64,000 nt of DNA from positions 43,392 through 107,391 of the forward strand of contig JAFAEG010000133.1 of assembly GCA_023424095.1 (NCBI GenBank), in the 5' to 3' direction. Below, piece after piece: positions 1 through 10,570 of this stretch. The first letter of the stretch is position 1, and the number at the start of each line of letters is the position of its first letter. This DNA is from Pseudomonadota bacterium. Lineage in GTDB: Bacteria; Pseudomonadota; Alphaproteobacteria; Sphingomonadales; Sphingomonadaceae. The notes beneath the pieces are model-generated. The model worked only from the letters and a program-made list of their open reading frames with translations. It had not been told where the DNA came from and made no database searches. The position numbers and the translations under genes are program-made.

Positions 1-1
1 T

Positions 2-2408
<2,407 letters not shown>

Positions 2409-2497
2409 CTATCCGCTGCCAAATATGCCGGGGCAGGCGCTCTCTTTTGGGCGCTGGCAGGTGGCAGGGTGGCTACGCGGAGCAGCCCGTCCCTGCT

Positions 2498-2830
2498 CTA
2501 GCGTAGCGTGCCGCCGATGCTGGAAGCATAACGTTGCGCAACGAGGGGATGAAGATGGCGATCGAAAGTCAGGCCGCCTCTGTCGCCGTCGAACCACGCA
2601 ACAGTCGCCGCCCAAGTCTCAAGCCCGGGCAAGCTCAACCAGACCCGCGCCCCAACTGGCAGCGGCATCCTGGAGAAGAACCCGCAACCTTGGGAGGAGA
2701 TGTCGACCAGGCGCACCTCTTCTTGCGGGCACTTGAGTCGACGAACAACAGCCTTGCTGGATGAAGCATGGCGCTCGCCGATCCGCCGCTCGTCGTAACT
2801 CTCTGGTTCTAAGCGTAATGCCACTTGCAT
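2498..2830 (-). CDS. PilZ-domain protein (predicted c-di-GMP binding)
   Basis: This is a 110-residue single-domain protein. It carries both PilZ ligand motifs: RxxxR (R16-R20, in RRIGER) and D/NxSxxG (D43-x-S45-x-x-G48, in DISSQG). PilZ proteins bind cyclic di-GMP and pass the signal to motility, exopolysaccharide or cell-cycle targets. The start is taken as the ATG at 2830 because GAGG lies six bases upstream; a TTG at 2848 would add six residues. It stands alone, with no obvious partner gene nearby, so the target is unknown. The 140 bases between it and the CoA-transferase gene hold nothing I recognise. Confidence 0.8.
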   Translation of the reverse strand: MQVALRLEPESYDERRIGERHASSSKAVVRRLKCPQEEVRLVDISSQGCGFFSRMPLPVGARVWLSLPGLETWAATVAWFDGDRGGLTFDRHLHPLVAQRYASSIGGTLR

Positions 2831-3010
2831 GGGAGACCTCGAAGTCAATCTGCCCAGGCATCTCGATAGTATAGTCCCGTTTTCATTTTCGTTAACAGAG
2901 GTAGACGGCGCGCACGTTCAACTTGAAGACATTAGGTAATCTATTGTATTTCAGCCGGAATTGCCGATCCCACAATTCAAGTCAAAATGGCGCTATCGGT
3001 ACAGAATGTG

Positions 3011-3043
3011 AAAAAGCCTCCTCCGGGCAGGCCGGAGGAGGCT
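3011..3043 (-). terminator. Intrinsic terminator of icd
   Basis: A perfect 12-bp stem (3015-3026 with 3032-3043) has a five-base loop. On the minus strand it is followed at once by five T (3011-3015). It sits 23 bases past the icd stop codon and is a textbook Rho-independent terminator. Confidence 0.9.
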
Positions 3044-3066
3044 CTTCATGTTCGGGGCGGTTGGCC

Positions 3067-4290
3067 TCAGGCGGCTTTCGCCATCTCCGCTTCCAGATTG
3101 ACGCGGATCGCCTCGAAGAATTGCTCCGTCGTCATCCAGGCCTGATCGGGGCCGATCAGGATGGCAAGATCCTTGGTCATCTTGCCGCTCTCGACGGTCT
3201 CGACGCAGACCCGCTCCAGCGTCTCGGCGAACTGCGTCACCTCCGGCGTGTTGTCGAACTTGCCGCGGAACGAAAGGCCCTGGGTCCAGGCGAAGATGCT
3301 GGCGATCGGGTTGGTCGAGGTCGCCTTGCCCTGCTGGTGCATGCGATAGTGGCGGGTAACGGTGCCGTGCGCCGCTTCCGCCTCGACCGTCTTGCCGTCT
3401 GGCGACAGGAGCACCGAGGTCATCAGGCCGAGCGAGCCGAAGCCCTGCGCGACCGTGTCGGACTGCACGTCGCCGTCGTAATTCTTGCAGGCCCAGACGA
3501 ACTTGCCGCTCCACTTCAGCGCGCTGGCGACCATGTCGTCGATCAGGCGATGCTCGTAGACGATGCCCTTCTCGGCGAACTTCTCGGCAAAGCCCTCGGT
3601 GTCGAAAATCTCCTGGAACAGGTCCTTGAAGCGGCCGTCATAAGCCTTGAGGATGGTGTTCTTGGTGGAGAGGTAAACCGGCCAGCCGAGGTTGAGGCCG
3701 TAATTGAACGAGGCGCGGGCGAAATCGCGGATCGATTCGTCCAGATTGTACATGCCCATGGCGACGCCGGCCGCCGGGAACTGGAACACCTCGTGCTCGA
3801 TCTCCTGGCCGTCCTCGCCGACGAACTTCATCGTCAGCGTGCCGGGGCCGGGCACCTTGAAGTCGGTCGCGCGATACTGATCGCCGAAGGCGTGGCGGCC
3901 GACGACGATCGGGTCGGTCCAGCCCGGCACCAGCCGCGGCACGTTCTGAATCACGATCGGCTCGCGGAAGACGACGCCGCCCAGGATGTTGCGGATCGTG
4001 CCGTTCGGCGCCTTCCACATCTTCTTCAGGGAGAATTCCTCGACGCGCTGCTCGTCGGGGGTGATCGTGGCGCACTTCACGCCGACGCCATGCTCCTTGA
4101 TCGCGTTGGCGGCGTCGATGGTGATCTGGTCGTTCGTCTCGTCGCGCTTCTCGACGCTGAGGTCGTAATAGAGCAGGTCCACGTCGAGATAGGGCAGGAT
4201 CAGGCGTTCGCGAATCCACTGCCAGATGATCCGCGTCATCTCGTCGCCGTCGAGCTCGACGATCGGATTCTTCACCTTGATCTTGGCCAT
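3067..4290 (-). CDS. icd: NADP-dependent isocitrate dehydrogenase
   Basis: The 407-residue enzyme is of the eukaryote-like, dimeric type common in Alphaproteobacteria. It oxidatively decarboxylates isocitrate to 2-oxoglutarate in the TCA cycle and makes NADPH. It follows human IDH1 closely: PNGTIRN (about 95-101), [19 protein letters not shown] (the Arg132 region), and the dehydrogenase signature [20 protein letters not shown]. It is odd that residue 94 is Ala (KAPNGTIRN) where human IDH1 has the isocitrate-contacting Ser94, the position equal to Ser113 of E. coli Icd. It is transcribed alone and ends at a strong terminator. Confidence 0.97.
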   Translation of the reverse strand: MAKIKVKNPIVELDGDEMTRIIWQWIRERLILPYLDVDLLYYDLSVEKRDETNDQITIDAANAIKEHGVGVKCATITPDEQRVEEFSLKKMWKAPNGTIRNILGGVVFREPIVIQNVPRLVPGWTDPIVVGRHAFGDQYRATDFKVPGPGTLTMKFVGEDGQEIEHEVFQFPAAGVAMGMYNLDESIRDFARASFNYGLNLGWPVYLSTKNTILKAYDGRFKDLFQEIFDTEGFAEKFAEKGIVYEHRLIDDMVASALKWSGKFVWACKNYDGDVQSDTVAQGFGSLGLMTSVLLSPDGKTVEAEAAHGTVTRHYRMHQQGKATSTNPIASIFAWTQGLSFRGKFDNTPEVTQFAETLERVCVETVESGKMTKDLAILIGPDQAWMTTEQFFEAIRVNLEAEMAKAA

Positions 4291-4433
4291 CGCGAATGTG
4301 CTTTCCTGGTTATGCGTGTTCGTTGCGCGGGCGTTTAGAAGCGGAAGGCGCGGCGATCAACCGGAGGGCAGGGCGGGCGGCTTCGGGTGCTACGGTTGTA
4401 TCCGCTGGCGGGCTTGCCTAGACTCGCGCCGAA

Positions 4434-5183
4434 ATGCCGCCCCTCGACAAGCCGGAAGCCAAGAAGGAAGTCGCTCCTGCCAGCCTGCGCTGGCGGCTGC
4501 CGCCGGTGCATCCGGACGGGCGCAAGTTCATGGTCGCCTCCGCCGCGCTCATGCTGGTTTTCTTCTGGATCTTCGGCTGGACCACCTTGGGCTGGCTGAC
4601 CGCGGGCCTGACGATCTGGATCGGCATCTTCTTCCGCGATCCCGTCCGCACGACGCCGGTGGGCAAGGGCCTGATCGTCTCGCCGTCCGACGGCACCGTC
4701 ACGATGATCGCCAGCTGCCTGCCGCCGCGCGAGCTGGTCGGACCCGAAGGCCTCTCCGGCGATCCGGTCGTGCGCGTGTCCGTCTATCTCAGCCTGTTCG
4801 ACCCGCACGTCATCCGCGCGCCGATCGGCGGCAAGGTGAAGATCCTCGCTTATGTCGCCGGCAAATTGGTCAATCCCGAGTTCGACAAGGCCAGCGAGGA
4901 CAATGAACGCCAGCACATGCTGGTCGAGGGGACGGACGGAACGCGCATCGGCTTCACCCAGATTGCGGGCGTGATCGGGCGGCGGATCGTCTCATGGGTG
5001 GAGGAGGGCGATGCCGTGCTCGCCGGGCAAAGGGTCGGGATGATCCGCTTCGGCAGCCGAGTCGATCTCTATCTCCCGGCCGGAACCTCCAGCCAGGTGC
5101 TGCTGGGTCAGCGCGTGATTGCGGGCGAGACGATCCTGGCGCGGGTCGGCGTGGCCGAGGTCATCGAAGGCGTCGCCCAATAA
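4434..5183 (+). CDS. psd: Phosphatidylserine decarboxylase proenzyme
   Basis: This 249-residue short-type Psd makes phosphatidylethanolamine from phosphatidylserine at the inner membrane. A hydrophobic hairpin spans about residues 33-67. The catalytic elements are visible: SPSDG (Asp about 86), FDPH (His125) and the self-cleavage site FGS (Gly207-Ser208), where the new N-terminal Ser becomes the pyruvoyl group. The ATG at 4434 has no strong ribosome site. In many alphaproteobacteria pssA follows directly; here the next gene is a convergent small membrane ORF, so phosphatidylserine synthase must be elsewhere. Confidence 0.95.
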   Translation: MPPLDKPEAKKEVAPASLRWRLPPVHPDGRKFMVASAALMLVFFWIFGWTTLGWLTAGLTIWIGIFFRDPVRTTPVGKGLIVSPSDGTVTMIASCLPPRELVGPEGLSGDPVVRVSVYLSLFDPHVIRAPIGGKVKILAYVAGKLVNPEFDKASEDNERQHMLVEGTDGTRIGFTQIAGVIGRRIVSWVEEGDAVLAGQRVGMIRFGSRVDLYLPAGTSSQVLLGQRVIAGETILARVGVAEVIEGVAQ

Positions 5184-5356
5184 TTCCGGCCGTTGCGGGA
5201 GACGGAGCGCACGATCGCGCGGGGCCCGTCCAGCCGCGCCCGCCACGGCATGTTCGCGGCGATCAAGGCGCGATCCTCGTCGAAAATCGTCCAGAGCATG
5301 GCGATCACGGAGCCCAGCACGGCCGCGAAGAACAGCAATGCAAACAGGTGAATCAC
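5108..5356 (-). CDS. Small predicted membrane protein, overlapping psd antisense
   Basis: This is an 82-residue ORF. An N-terminal helix (about residues 2-24, MIHLFALLFFAAVLGSVIAM) looks like a single transmembrane segment and is followed by a short acidic then basic tail. About 50 residues lie outside psd; the last 25 codons are antisense to the psd 3' end and look like shadow sequence. I do not recognise a family. A symmetric CtrA-type box lies about 60 bases upstream of its start, which makes a real, regulated gene more plausible. The true stop, or the gene itself, is uncertain. Confidence 0.45.
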   Translation of the reverse strand: MIHLFALLFFAAVLGSVIAMLWTIFDEDRALIAANMPWRARLDGPRAIVRSVSRNGRNYWATPSMTSATPTRARIVSPAITR

Positions 5357-5416
5357 AGCCTTATCCCTTATTTATCCACAGGCGAAAGCATCCGAGGCTG
5401 CGGAAGTTCCGAATAT

Positions 5417-5435
5417 GGTTAACGAAAATTTAACC
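5417..5435. promoter_or_regulatory. Symmetric CtrA-type box, GGTTAA-N7-TTAACC
   Basis: The site reads TTAA (5419-5422), seven bases, TTAA (5430-5433), flanked by GG and CC. It therefore matches the full alphaproteobacterial CtrA consensus TTAA-N7-TTAAC on both strands. It lies between the divergent small membrane ORF (start 5356) and rpsB (start 5623), closer to the former. Binding is inferred from the motif only. Confidence 0.5.
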
Positions 5436-5622
5436 ATTTCTCCTTCGACGCCCGGATGGCGCAACGCACGGCCGTCGCGACCGGGGCGTTGATTTCCGCG
5501 ACCGGGGCGACTAAGTGGCCCCCCATCTCACATGCGGAGTCACCATACCGGTGCTTGCTGGAGCCTTCGGGCAAAGGCGGGTTGCTCGGCTCCGCAGAGG
5601 CACAACCGGAAGGAGAAAGACT

Positions 5623-6381
5623 ATGGCGTCCACTGACGTCAGCATGCAGGCATTGCTCGAAGCCGGAGCGCACTTCGGCCACCAGACCCACCGCTGGAAC
5701 CCCAAGATGAAGCCGTATATTTTCGGCGATCGTAACGGGGTGCACATCATCGACCTGTCGCAGACCGTGGGCCTCTTCGCCCGCGCGCTCGATTTCGTCA
5801 AAGCTTCGGCCGCCGCCAACGGCAAGGTGCTGTTCGTCGGCACCAAGCGTCAGGCGCAGGACCCGATCGCCGAGGCGGCCCGTCGCAGCGGCCAGCATTT
5901 CGTCAACCATCGCTGGCTGGGCGGCATGCTCACCAACTGGAAGACCATCTCGGGCTCGATCAAGCGCTTCAAGGCGCTCGAAGAGCAGCTCGCCGGCAAC
6001 ACTTCGGGCCTGACCAAGAAGGAAGTCCTGCAGCTGACCCGCGAGCGGGACAAGCTGGAGCTTTCGCTGGGCGGCATCCGCGACATGGGCGGCCTGCCCG
6101 ACGTGATCTTCGTGATCGACGCGAACAAGGAAGAGCTGGCGATCAAGGAAGCGAACGTGCTGGGTATCCCGGTCGTCGCCATCCTCGACACCAACGTCTC
6201 GCCGAACGGCATCGCTTTCCCGGTTCCGGGCAATGACGACGCCAGCCGCGCGATCCGCCTGTATTGCGACGCGATCGCCGACGCGGTGCTCGCCGGCAAG
6301 CAGGGCGGCGCGGCCAAGCGTGGCGAGGATCTGGGTGCCCAGTCCGAGCCGCCGGCCGAAGCCGCGCTTGCAGAGGCGTAA
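5623..6381 (+). CDS. rpsB: 30S ribosomal protein S2
   Basis: The 252-residue protein begins [21 protein letters not shown], the S2 N-terminus. The ATG at 5623 is set by GGAAGGAG at 5608-5615. An upstream in-frame start at 5515 would add 36 unrelated residues and is rejected. S2 joins the small subunit late and bridges head and body. Conserved blocks include [33 protein letters not shown] and [20 protein letters not shown] short Ala/Glu-rich tail follows. tsf comes next, as in most bacteria, separated by a palindromic repeat. GGTTG at 5580-5584 can pair with CAACC at 5603-5607 just ahead of the ribosome site, a possible leader fold. Confidence 0.97.
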   Translation: MASTDVSMQALLEAGAHFGHQTHRWNPKMKPYIFGDRNGVHIIDLSQTVGLFARALDFVKASAAANGKVLFVGTKRQAQDPIAEAARRSGQHFVNHRWLGGMLTNWKTISGSIKRFKALEEQLAGNTSGLTKKEVLQLTRERDKLELSLGGIRDMGGLPDVIFVIDANKEELAIKEANVLGIPVVAILDTNVSPNGIAFPVPGNDDASRAIRLYCDAIADAVLAGKQGGAAKRGEDLGAQSEPPAEAALAEA

Positions 6382-6454
6382 GGACGAAGCCGCGCTCGCC
6401 GACGCGTAACAATTCGGGGCTATGGCCCCTATATCGGGGTCATTCCCCAAACCC

Positions 6455-6533
6455 GTCCTGGCTGAGCCTGTCGAAGCCCTGTCTTTCTTTCCGCACGGAG
6501 TGAAGGACAGCCCTTTGACAAGCTCAGGTAGGG
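6455..6533. repeat. Imperfect palindrome, sphingomonad REP-like repeat (copy 1)
   Basis: The left arm from 6455 (CTGAGCCTGTCGAAGCCC, then CTGTCTTTC) is mirrored by the right arm ending at 6533 (GAAGGACAG, then CCCTTTGACAAGCTCAG), around a centre near 6495. The same core, CTGAG-N2-TGTCGAAGG plus CTGTCCTTC, occurs at 61571-61660. It lies wholly between rpsB and tsf and would form a long hairpin in their shared mRNA. Confidence 0.75.
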
Positions 6534-6559
6534 CGGTGACTGATTGAAAGGACAGACAA

Positions 6560-7483
6560 ATGGCTGAAGTGACCGCCGCGACCGTCAAGGAACTGCGCGA
6601 GCGCACCGGCGCCGGCATGATGGATTGCAAGAAGGCGCTGACCGAAACCAATGGCGACATGGAAGCGGCGATCGACTGGTTGCGCACCAAGGGTCTCGCC
6701 GCCGCCGCCAAGAAGGCCGGCCGCCAGGCCGCCGAAGGTCTGATCGGCGTTTCGGTCGACGGCACCAAGGGTGCGGTGATCGAGGTCAACAGCGAAACCG
6801 ATTTCGTCGCCAAGAACGAACTGTTCCAGGAATTCGTGACCGCCGTTTCGGCGATCGCGCTTGAGCAGGGCGGCGACGTCGGCGCGGTACTGGGCGCGGC
6901 TTACCCCACGGGCGGTACCGTCCAGGAGAAGCTGACCGCCAACATCGCCACGATCGGCGAGAATCAGTCGATCCGCCGCGCCACGAGCGTGAGCGTCGGC
7001 AATGGCGCCATCGTGCCTTACGTGCACAATGCCGCCGCTCCGGGTCTCGGCAAGATCGGCGTGCTGGTCGCGCTCGAGAGCAATGCCGACCGCGCCGAGC
7101 TGGAAGCTCTGGGCAAGCAGCTGGCCATGCACATCGCCGCGGCCAACCCGCTGGCGCTGCGCGGCGAGGAGCTGGACGCCGACATGATCGAGCGCGAGCG
7201 CGCGATCGCGACCGAAAAGGCGAATGAGAGCGGCAAGCCTGCCGAGATCGTCGCCAAGATGGTCGAGGGCGGCATCGCCAAGTTCCGCAAGGAAAATGCC
7301 CTGCTGTCGCAGCTGTTCGTGATGGACAACAAGACGCCGGTCGCCGACGTGGTCGCCGCCAAGGCGAAGGAATTGGGCAGCGAGATCGCGCTCGCTTCCT
7401 ACGTCCGTTTCCAGCTGGGCGAAGGCATCGAACGGCAGGAAAGCGACTTCGCGGCGGAGGTTGCGGCGGCAGCCGCGGCCTAA
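6560..7483 (+). CDS. tsf: Elongation factor Ts
   Basis: The 307-residue EF-Ts recharges EF-Tu by GDP/GTP exchange. The N-terminal UBA-like module has [19 protein letters not shown]. The core carries the [13 protein letters not shown] segment that displaces the EF-Tu magnesium site. Length and order are normal for an alphaproteobacterial EF-Ts, and a clear terminator follows. The start ATG at 6560 has AAAGGACAG a few bases upstream. The palindrome ending at 6533 sits in its leader. Confidence 0.97.
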   Translation: MAEVTAATVKELRERTGAGMMDCKKALTETNGDMEAAIDWLRTKGLAAAAKKAGRQAAEGLIGVSVDGTKGAVIEVNSETDFVAKNELFQEFVTAVSAIALEQGGDVGAVLGAAYPTGGTVQEKLTANIATIGENQSIRRATSVSVGNGAIVPYVHNAAAPGLGKIGVLVALESNADRAELEALGKQLAMHIAAANPLALRGEELDADMIERERAIATEKANESGKPAEIVAKMVEGGIAKFRKENALLSQLFVMDNKTPVADVVAAKAKELGSEIALASYVRFQLGEGIERQESDFAAEVAAAAAA

Positions 7484-7503
7484 TCCCGCAAGTATGTCAG
7501 ATT

Positions 7504-7538
7504 AAGCTCCCTTCCGGCCTGCCGGAGGGGAGCTTTTT
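7504..7538 (+). terminator. Intrinsic terminator after tsf
   Basis: A 14-bp stem (7504-7517 with 7522-7535, one T-G pair) has a four-base loop and runs into TTTTT (7534-7538). It lies 20 bases after the tsf stop and separates rpsB-tsf from pyrH. Confidence 0.9.
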
Positions 7539-7604
7539 CTTGGCACCATGCGACCCGCCGATTAGGGTCGCGCCCATCCAATCGTTCGATCATCCGGGAA
7601 GTCC

Positions 7605-8327
7605 ATGCGCGCACGCTTCAACCGTATCCTGCTGAAGCTGTCGGGCGAGGCCCTGATGGGTGACGGCCAGGTCAATATCGACCCGGCCACGGTCGCCAGC
7701 CTCGCCGAAGAGATCAAGGCGGCGAAGGAAACCGGCCTCGAAATCTGCCTCGTCATCGGCGGCGGCAACATCTTTCGCGGTATGGCCGGCGCGGCGCGCG
7801 GCATGGACCGCGCCCAGGCCGATTATATGGGCATGCTGGCGACCGTGATGAACGCGCTCGCCATGCAGAACGCCTTGGAGCAGATCGGCGTCCACACCCG
7901 CGTCCAGTCGGCGATCGAAATGGACAAGGTCTGCGAGCCGGTGATCCGCCGGCGGGCCGAGCGCCACCTGGAGAAGGAGCGCGTCGTCATCTTTGCGGCG
8001 GGCGTCGGCAGCCCCTATTTCACCACCGATTCCGGCGCCGCTTTACGCGCGGCCGAGATGAAGTGCGACGCCTTGTTCAAGGGCACCAGCGTCGACGGCG
8101 TCTACAATGCCGATCCCAAGAAGGTGGCCGACGCTAAGCGTTTTGGTAAAGTGACTTACGGGCAGGTGTTGGCGGATGATCTGAAGGTCATGGACGCCAG
8201 CGCCGTGGCCCTTTGCCGCGACAACAATATTCCGATCGTCGTCTTCAACATTCGCGAGCGCGGCAATCTTGCCCGCGTGCTTGCCGGTGAAGGCGTGGCG
8301 ACGATCGTCGGAAATGAAGGAGAATAA
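7605..8327 (+). CDS. pyrH: Uridylate kinase (UMP kinase)
   Basis: This 240-residue hexameric bacterial UMP kinase converts UMP plus ATP to UDP in pyrimidine synthesis and belongs to the amino-acid kinase fold. Motifs seen are [12 protein letters not shown] at the N-terminus (phosphate-binding Lys), GGGNIFRG (GTP/UMP loop), [19 protein letters not shown], and [10 protein letters not shown] near the ATP site. It begins a new transcription unit after the tsf terminator and is followed two bases later by frr. Confidence 0.97.
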   Translation: MRARFNRILLKLSGEALMGDGQVNIDPATVASLAEEIKAAKETGLEICLVIGGGNIFRGMAGAARGMDRAQADYMGMLATVMNALAMQNALEQIGVHTRVQSAIEMDKVCEPVIRRRAERHLEKERVVIFAAGVGSPYFTTDSGAALRAAEMKCDALFKGTSVDGVYNADPKKVADAKRFGKVTYGQVLADDLKVMDASAVALCRDNNIPIVVFNIRERGNLARVLAGEGVATIVGNEGE

Positions 8328-8329
8328 GA

Positions 8330-8887
8330 ATGCCGGCTTATGACAAGGCGGACGTTGCGCGCCGCATGCACGGCGCCGTCGAGGCGCTGAAGCACGATCT
8401 GCAGGGGCTGCGCACCGGTCGCGCCTCCACCGCTCTGCTCGATCCGATTCAGGTCGAAGTCTATGGCGCGAACATGCCGCTGAACCAGGTCGCCACCGTC
8501 TCCGTGCCGGAGCCGCGGATGATCGCTGTGCAGGTCTGGGACCGCTCCAACGTGACCCCGGTCGAAAAGGCGATCCGCGCCGCCGGCCTCGGCATCAATC
8601 CGATCGTCGACGGGCAGAATATCCGCCTGCCGATCCCGGATCTGACCGAGGAACGCCGCAAGGAGCTGGCCAAGCTCGCCAGCCAATATGGCGAGAAGGC
8701 CAAGGTCGCCGCCCGCAACGTCCGCCGCGATGCGATGGACGCGCTGAAGACGGACGAGAAGAAGAAGGAAATCGCCGAGGACGAGCATAAGCGCCTCGAC
8801 GCCGAAGTGCAGAAGCTGACCGACGACACGGTGAAGGAAATCGATGTCGTGGTTGCGGCGAAGGAAAAGGAAATTCTGCAGAAGTGA
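8330..8887 (+). CDS. frr: Ribosome recycling factor
   Basis: The 185-residue RRF splits post-termination ribosomes together with EF-G. It has the normal length and the usual marks: LRTGRASTALLDPI and VEVYGANMPLNQVA in the N-terminal helix and domain II, and LTEERRKELAKLA and ARNVRRDAMDALK in the long helices. It is preceded by GGAGAATAAG after pyrH. Its TGA stop overlaps the ATG of uppS by one base (TGATG), which suggests translational coupling. Confidence 0.97.
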   Translation: MPAYDKADVARRMHGAVEALKHDLQGLRTGRASTALLDPIQVEVYGANMPLNQVATVSVPEPRMIAVQVWDRSNVTPVEKAIRAAGLGINPIVDGQNIRLPIPDLTEERRKELAKLASQYGEKAKVAARNVRRDAMDALKTDEKKKEIAEDEHKRLDAEVQKLTDDTVKEIDVVVAAKEKEILQK

Positions 8888-9642
8888 TGTCCCGGGCGGC
8901 GCCAGCTTCCCTCGCAGGGTCCGAACACGCCGAGCCCGGCGCGCTGAACGTGCCGCGCCATCTGGCGATCATCATGGACGGCAATGGCCGCTGGGCGAAG
9001 GCCCGCGGCCTGCCGCGCACGGCCGGCCACAAGCAGGGCGCCGAAGCGGCCCGGCGGGCGGTCCGCGCCGCGGGCGAGATGGGCATCGAATGCCTGACGC
9101 TTTACGCTTTCTCCTCGGAGAATTGGCGGCGGCCGCAGGCGGAGATCAACGATCTCACCGGCATCTTGCGCTTCTACATCCAGCGCGAACTGGACAATCT
9201 CCACCGCGAGGGCGTTCGCATCAAGGTGCTGGGCGATCACCGCGCCTTCGCGCCCGATGTCGCGAAAATGGTCGACAATGCGGTCGAAAAAACCGCGGGC
9301 AATACGCGCATGACCGTCGCGGTCGCGCTGAACTATGGCGCGCGCGGGGAGTTGGTGCGGGCGATGCAGGGGCTCGGCAAGCGCATACAGGATGGCGGTC
9401 TCGATCCCGCCGCGATCGACGAGGCGGCGGTTGAGGCCGAACTCGACACGCATGACCTGCCGCCGCTCGATCTGCTCGTGCGCACCTCCGGCGAACATCG
9501 CCTGTCGAATTTCCTGCTCTGGCAGGCGGCTTATGCCGAGATCATCTTCCTCGACCTGCTCTGGCCGGATTTCGACGGCGCTGCGCTGAACGGCGCGGTG
9601 ACGGAATTCACCCGGCGCGAACGCCGCTACGGTGGCCTGTGA
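8887..9642 (+). CDS. uppS: Undecaprenyl (isoprenyl) diphosphate synthase
   Basis: This 251-residue cis-prenyltransferase adds isopentenyl units to farnesyl diphosphate to make the C55 carrier for peptidoglycan and surface glycans. It carries IIMDGNGRWAKARGLPR (catalytic Asp in MDGN), the FSSENW segment, and LLVRTSGEHRLSNFLLWQ near the C-terminus. The ATG at 8887 overlaps the frr stop; a GTG three bases earlier is possible. It overlaps the following cdsA start by four bases. Confidence 0.96.
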   Translation: MSRAAPASLAGSEHAEPGALNVPRHLAIIMDGNGRWAKARGLPRTAGHKQGAEAARRAVRAAGEMGIECLTLYAFSSENWRRPQAEINDLTGILRFYIQRELDNLHREGVRIKVLGDHRAFAPDVAKMVDNAVEKTAGNTRMTVAVALNYGARGELVRAMQGLGKRIQDGGLDPAAIDEAAVEAELDTHDLPPLDLLVRTSGEHRLSNFLLWQAAYAEIIFLDLLWPDFDGAALNGAVTEFTRRERRYGGL

Positions 9643-10565
9643 CGGAGCCGGTTCCGCCGACACCGCCGCTGCAGGGAACACCCGGTCACCTGCCTGATCT
9701 GACCACACGCTTTGCGATGGCGATCTTCCTGACGGCCGTGGCCTGCGTCACCATTTGGTGGGGCGGCTGGCCGTTCCGGGTGCTGATCCTGGTCGGCACG
9801 GGGATCATGCTCGCCGAATGGGCGGAGATGCACCGCGTCTCCTGGCTGTGGATCTGGGCGGGCGTGGCCCTGCTCGCCGGCCTGCTGCTTGGCGCCACCG
9901 AATATTTCTACCCCGTCGATGCCGCCGACACGGTCGCGCTCGAATATGGCGAGGAGATGCTGTCCGTCTCGTTCGAGACGTTCCTGCCATTCCTCAGCCT
10001 GGCGGGGATCGCGGCCGGCCTCGGGCTGCTGCTCGCGCTGGTGTCGCGACGGCCCACTTTGGGCTGGGGCTTCGTCTATATCGGCGTGCCGGCTTTGGCC
10101 CTGCTGGTGCTCAGTTGGTTCGACACCGCCCTGGTCTTCTGGGTGATGTTCGTCACCTGGTCGACCGACAGCGGCGCTTTCTTCGCCGGCAAGGCGATTG
10201 GCGGGCCGAAACTGGCGCCGAAGATCAGCCCGGCCAAGACCTGGGCCGGGCTTGCGGGCGGCGCCGTCGCGGCGGGCATCGTCGGCTATCTGGTGACCTG
10301 GTATTTCGGCATCGACGGCGCGATCGACGCGGAGACGGGCGAGCCGGTCGCGCTCTACCAGAGCTTCCTGTGGCTCGGCGCGCCAATGTCGATCATGGCG
10401 CAGATCGGCGACCTCTATGAAAGCTGGGTCAAGCGCCGCTGCGGCGTGAAGGACAGCGGCACCATTCTGCCCGGCCATGGCGGCGCGCTCGACCGCTGCG
10501 ACGGCCTGATCGCGGTGGCGCTGGCGACCCTGCTGTTTGTGATGGTCGGGCTCTGGCTGGGCTGA
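9639..10565 (+). CDS. cdsA: Phosphatidate cytidylyltransferase (CDP-diacylglycerol synthase)
   Basis: This 308-residue polytopic inner-membrane protein has about eight hydrophobic segments. It converts phosphatidic acid and CTP to CDP-diacylglycerol, the branch point of phospholipid synthesis. The C-terminal signature is complete: SWVKRRCGVKDSG followed by PGHGGALDRCDG. The start is GTG at 9639, overlapping the uppS stop (GTGA). A loop of about 40 residues after the second helix (YFYPVDAADTVALEYGEEM) is longer than in short forms of the enzyme. Confidence 0.95.
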   Translation: MTEPVPPTPPLQGTPGHLPDLTTRFAMAIFLTAVACVTIWWGGWPFRVLILVGTGIMLAEWAEMHRVSWLWIWAGVALLAGLLLGATEYFYPVDAADTVALEYGEEMLSVSFETFLPFLSLAGIAAGLGLLLALVSRRPTLGWGFVYIGVPALALLVLSWFDTALVFWVMFVTWSTDSGAFFAGKAIGGPKLAPKISPAKTWAGLAGGAVAAGIVGYLVTWYFGIDGAIDAETGEPVALYQSFLWLGAPMSIMAQIGDLYESWVKRRCGVKDSGTILPGHGGALDRCDGLIAVALATLLFVMVGLWLG

Positions 10566-10570
10566 ACGGG

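Noticed and set aside
5515..5622. N-terminal extension of rpsB
   Set aside because: The S2 N-terminus and a strong ribosome site place the start at 5623.
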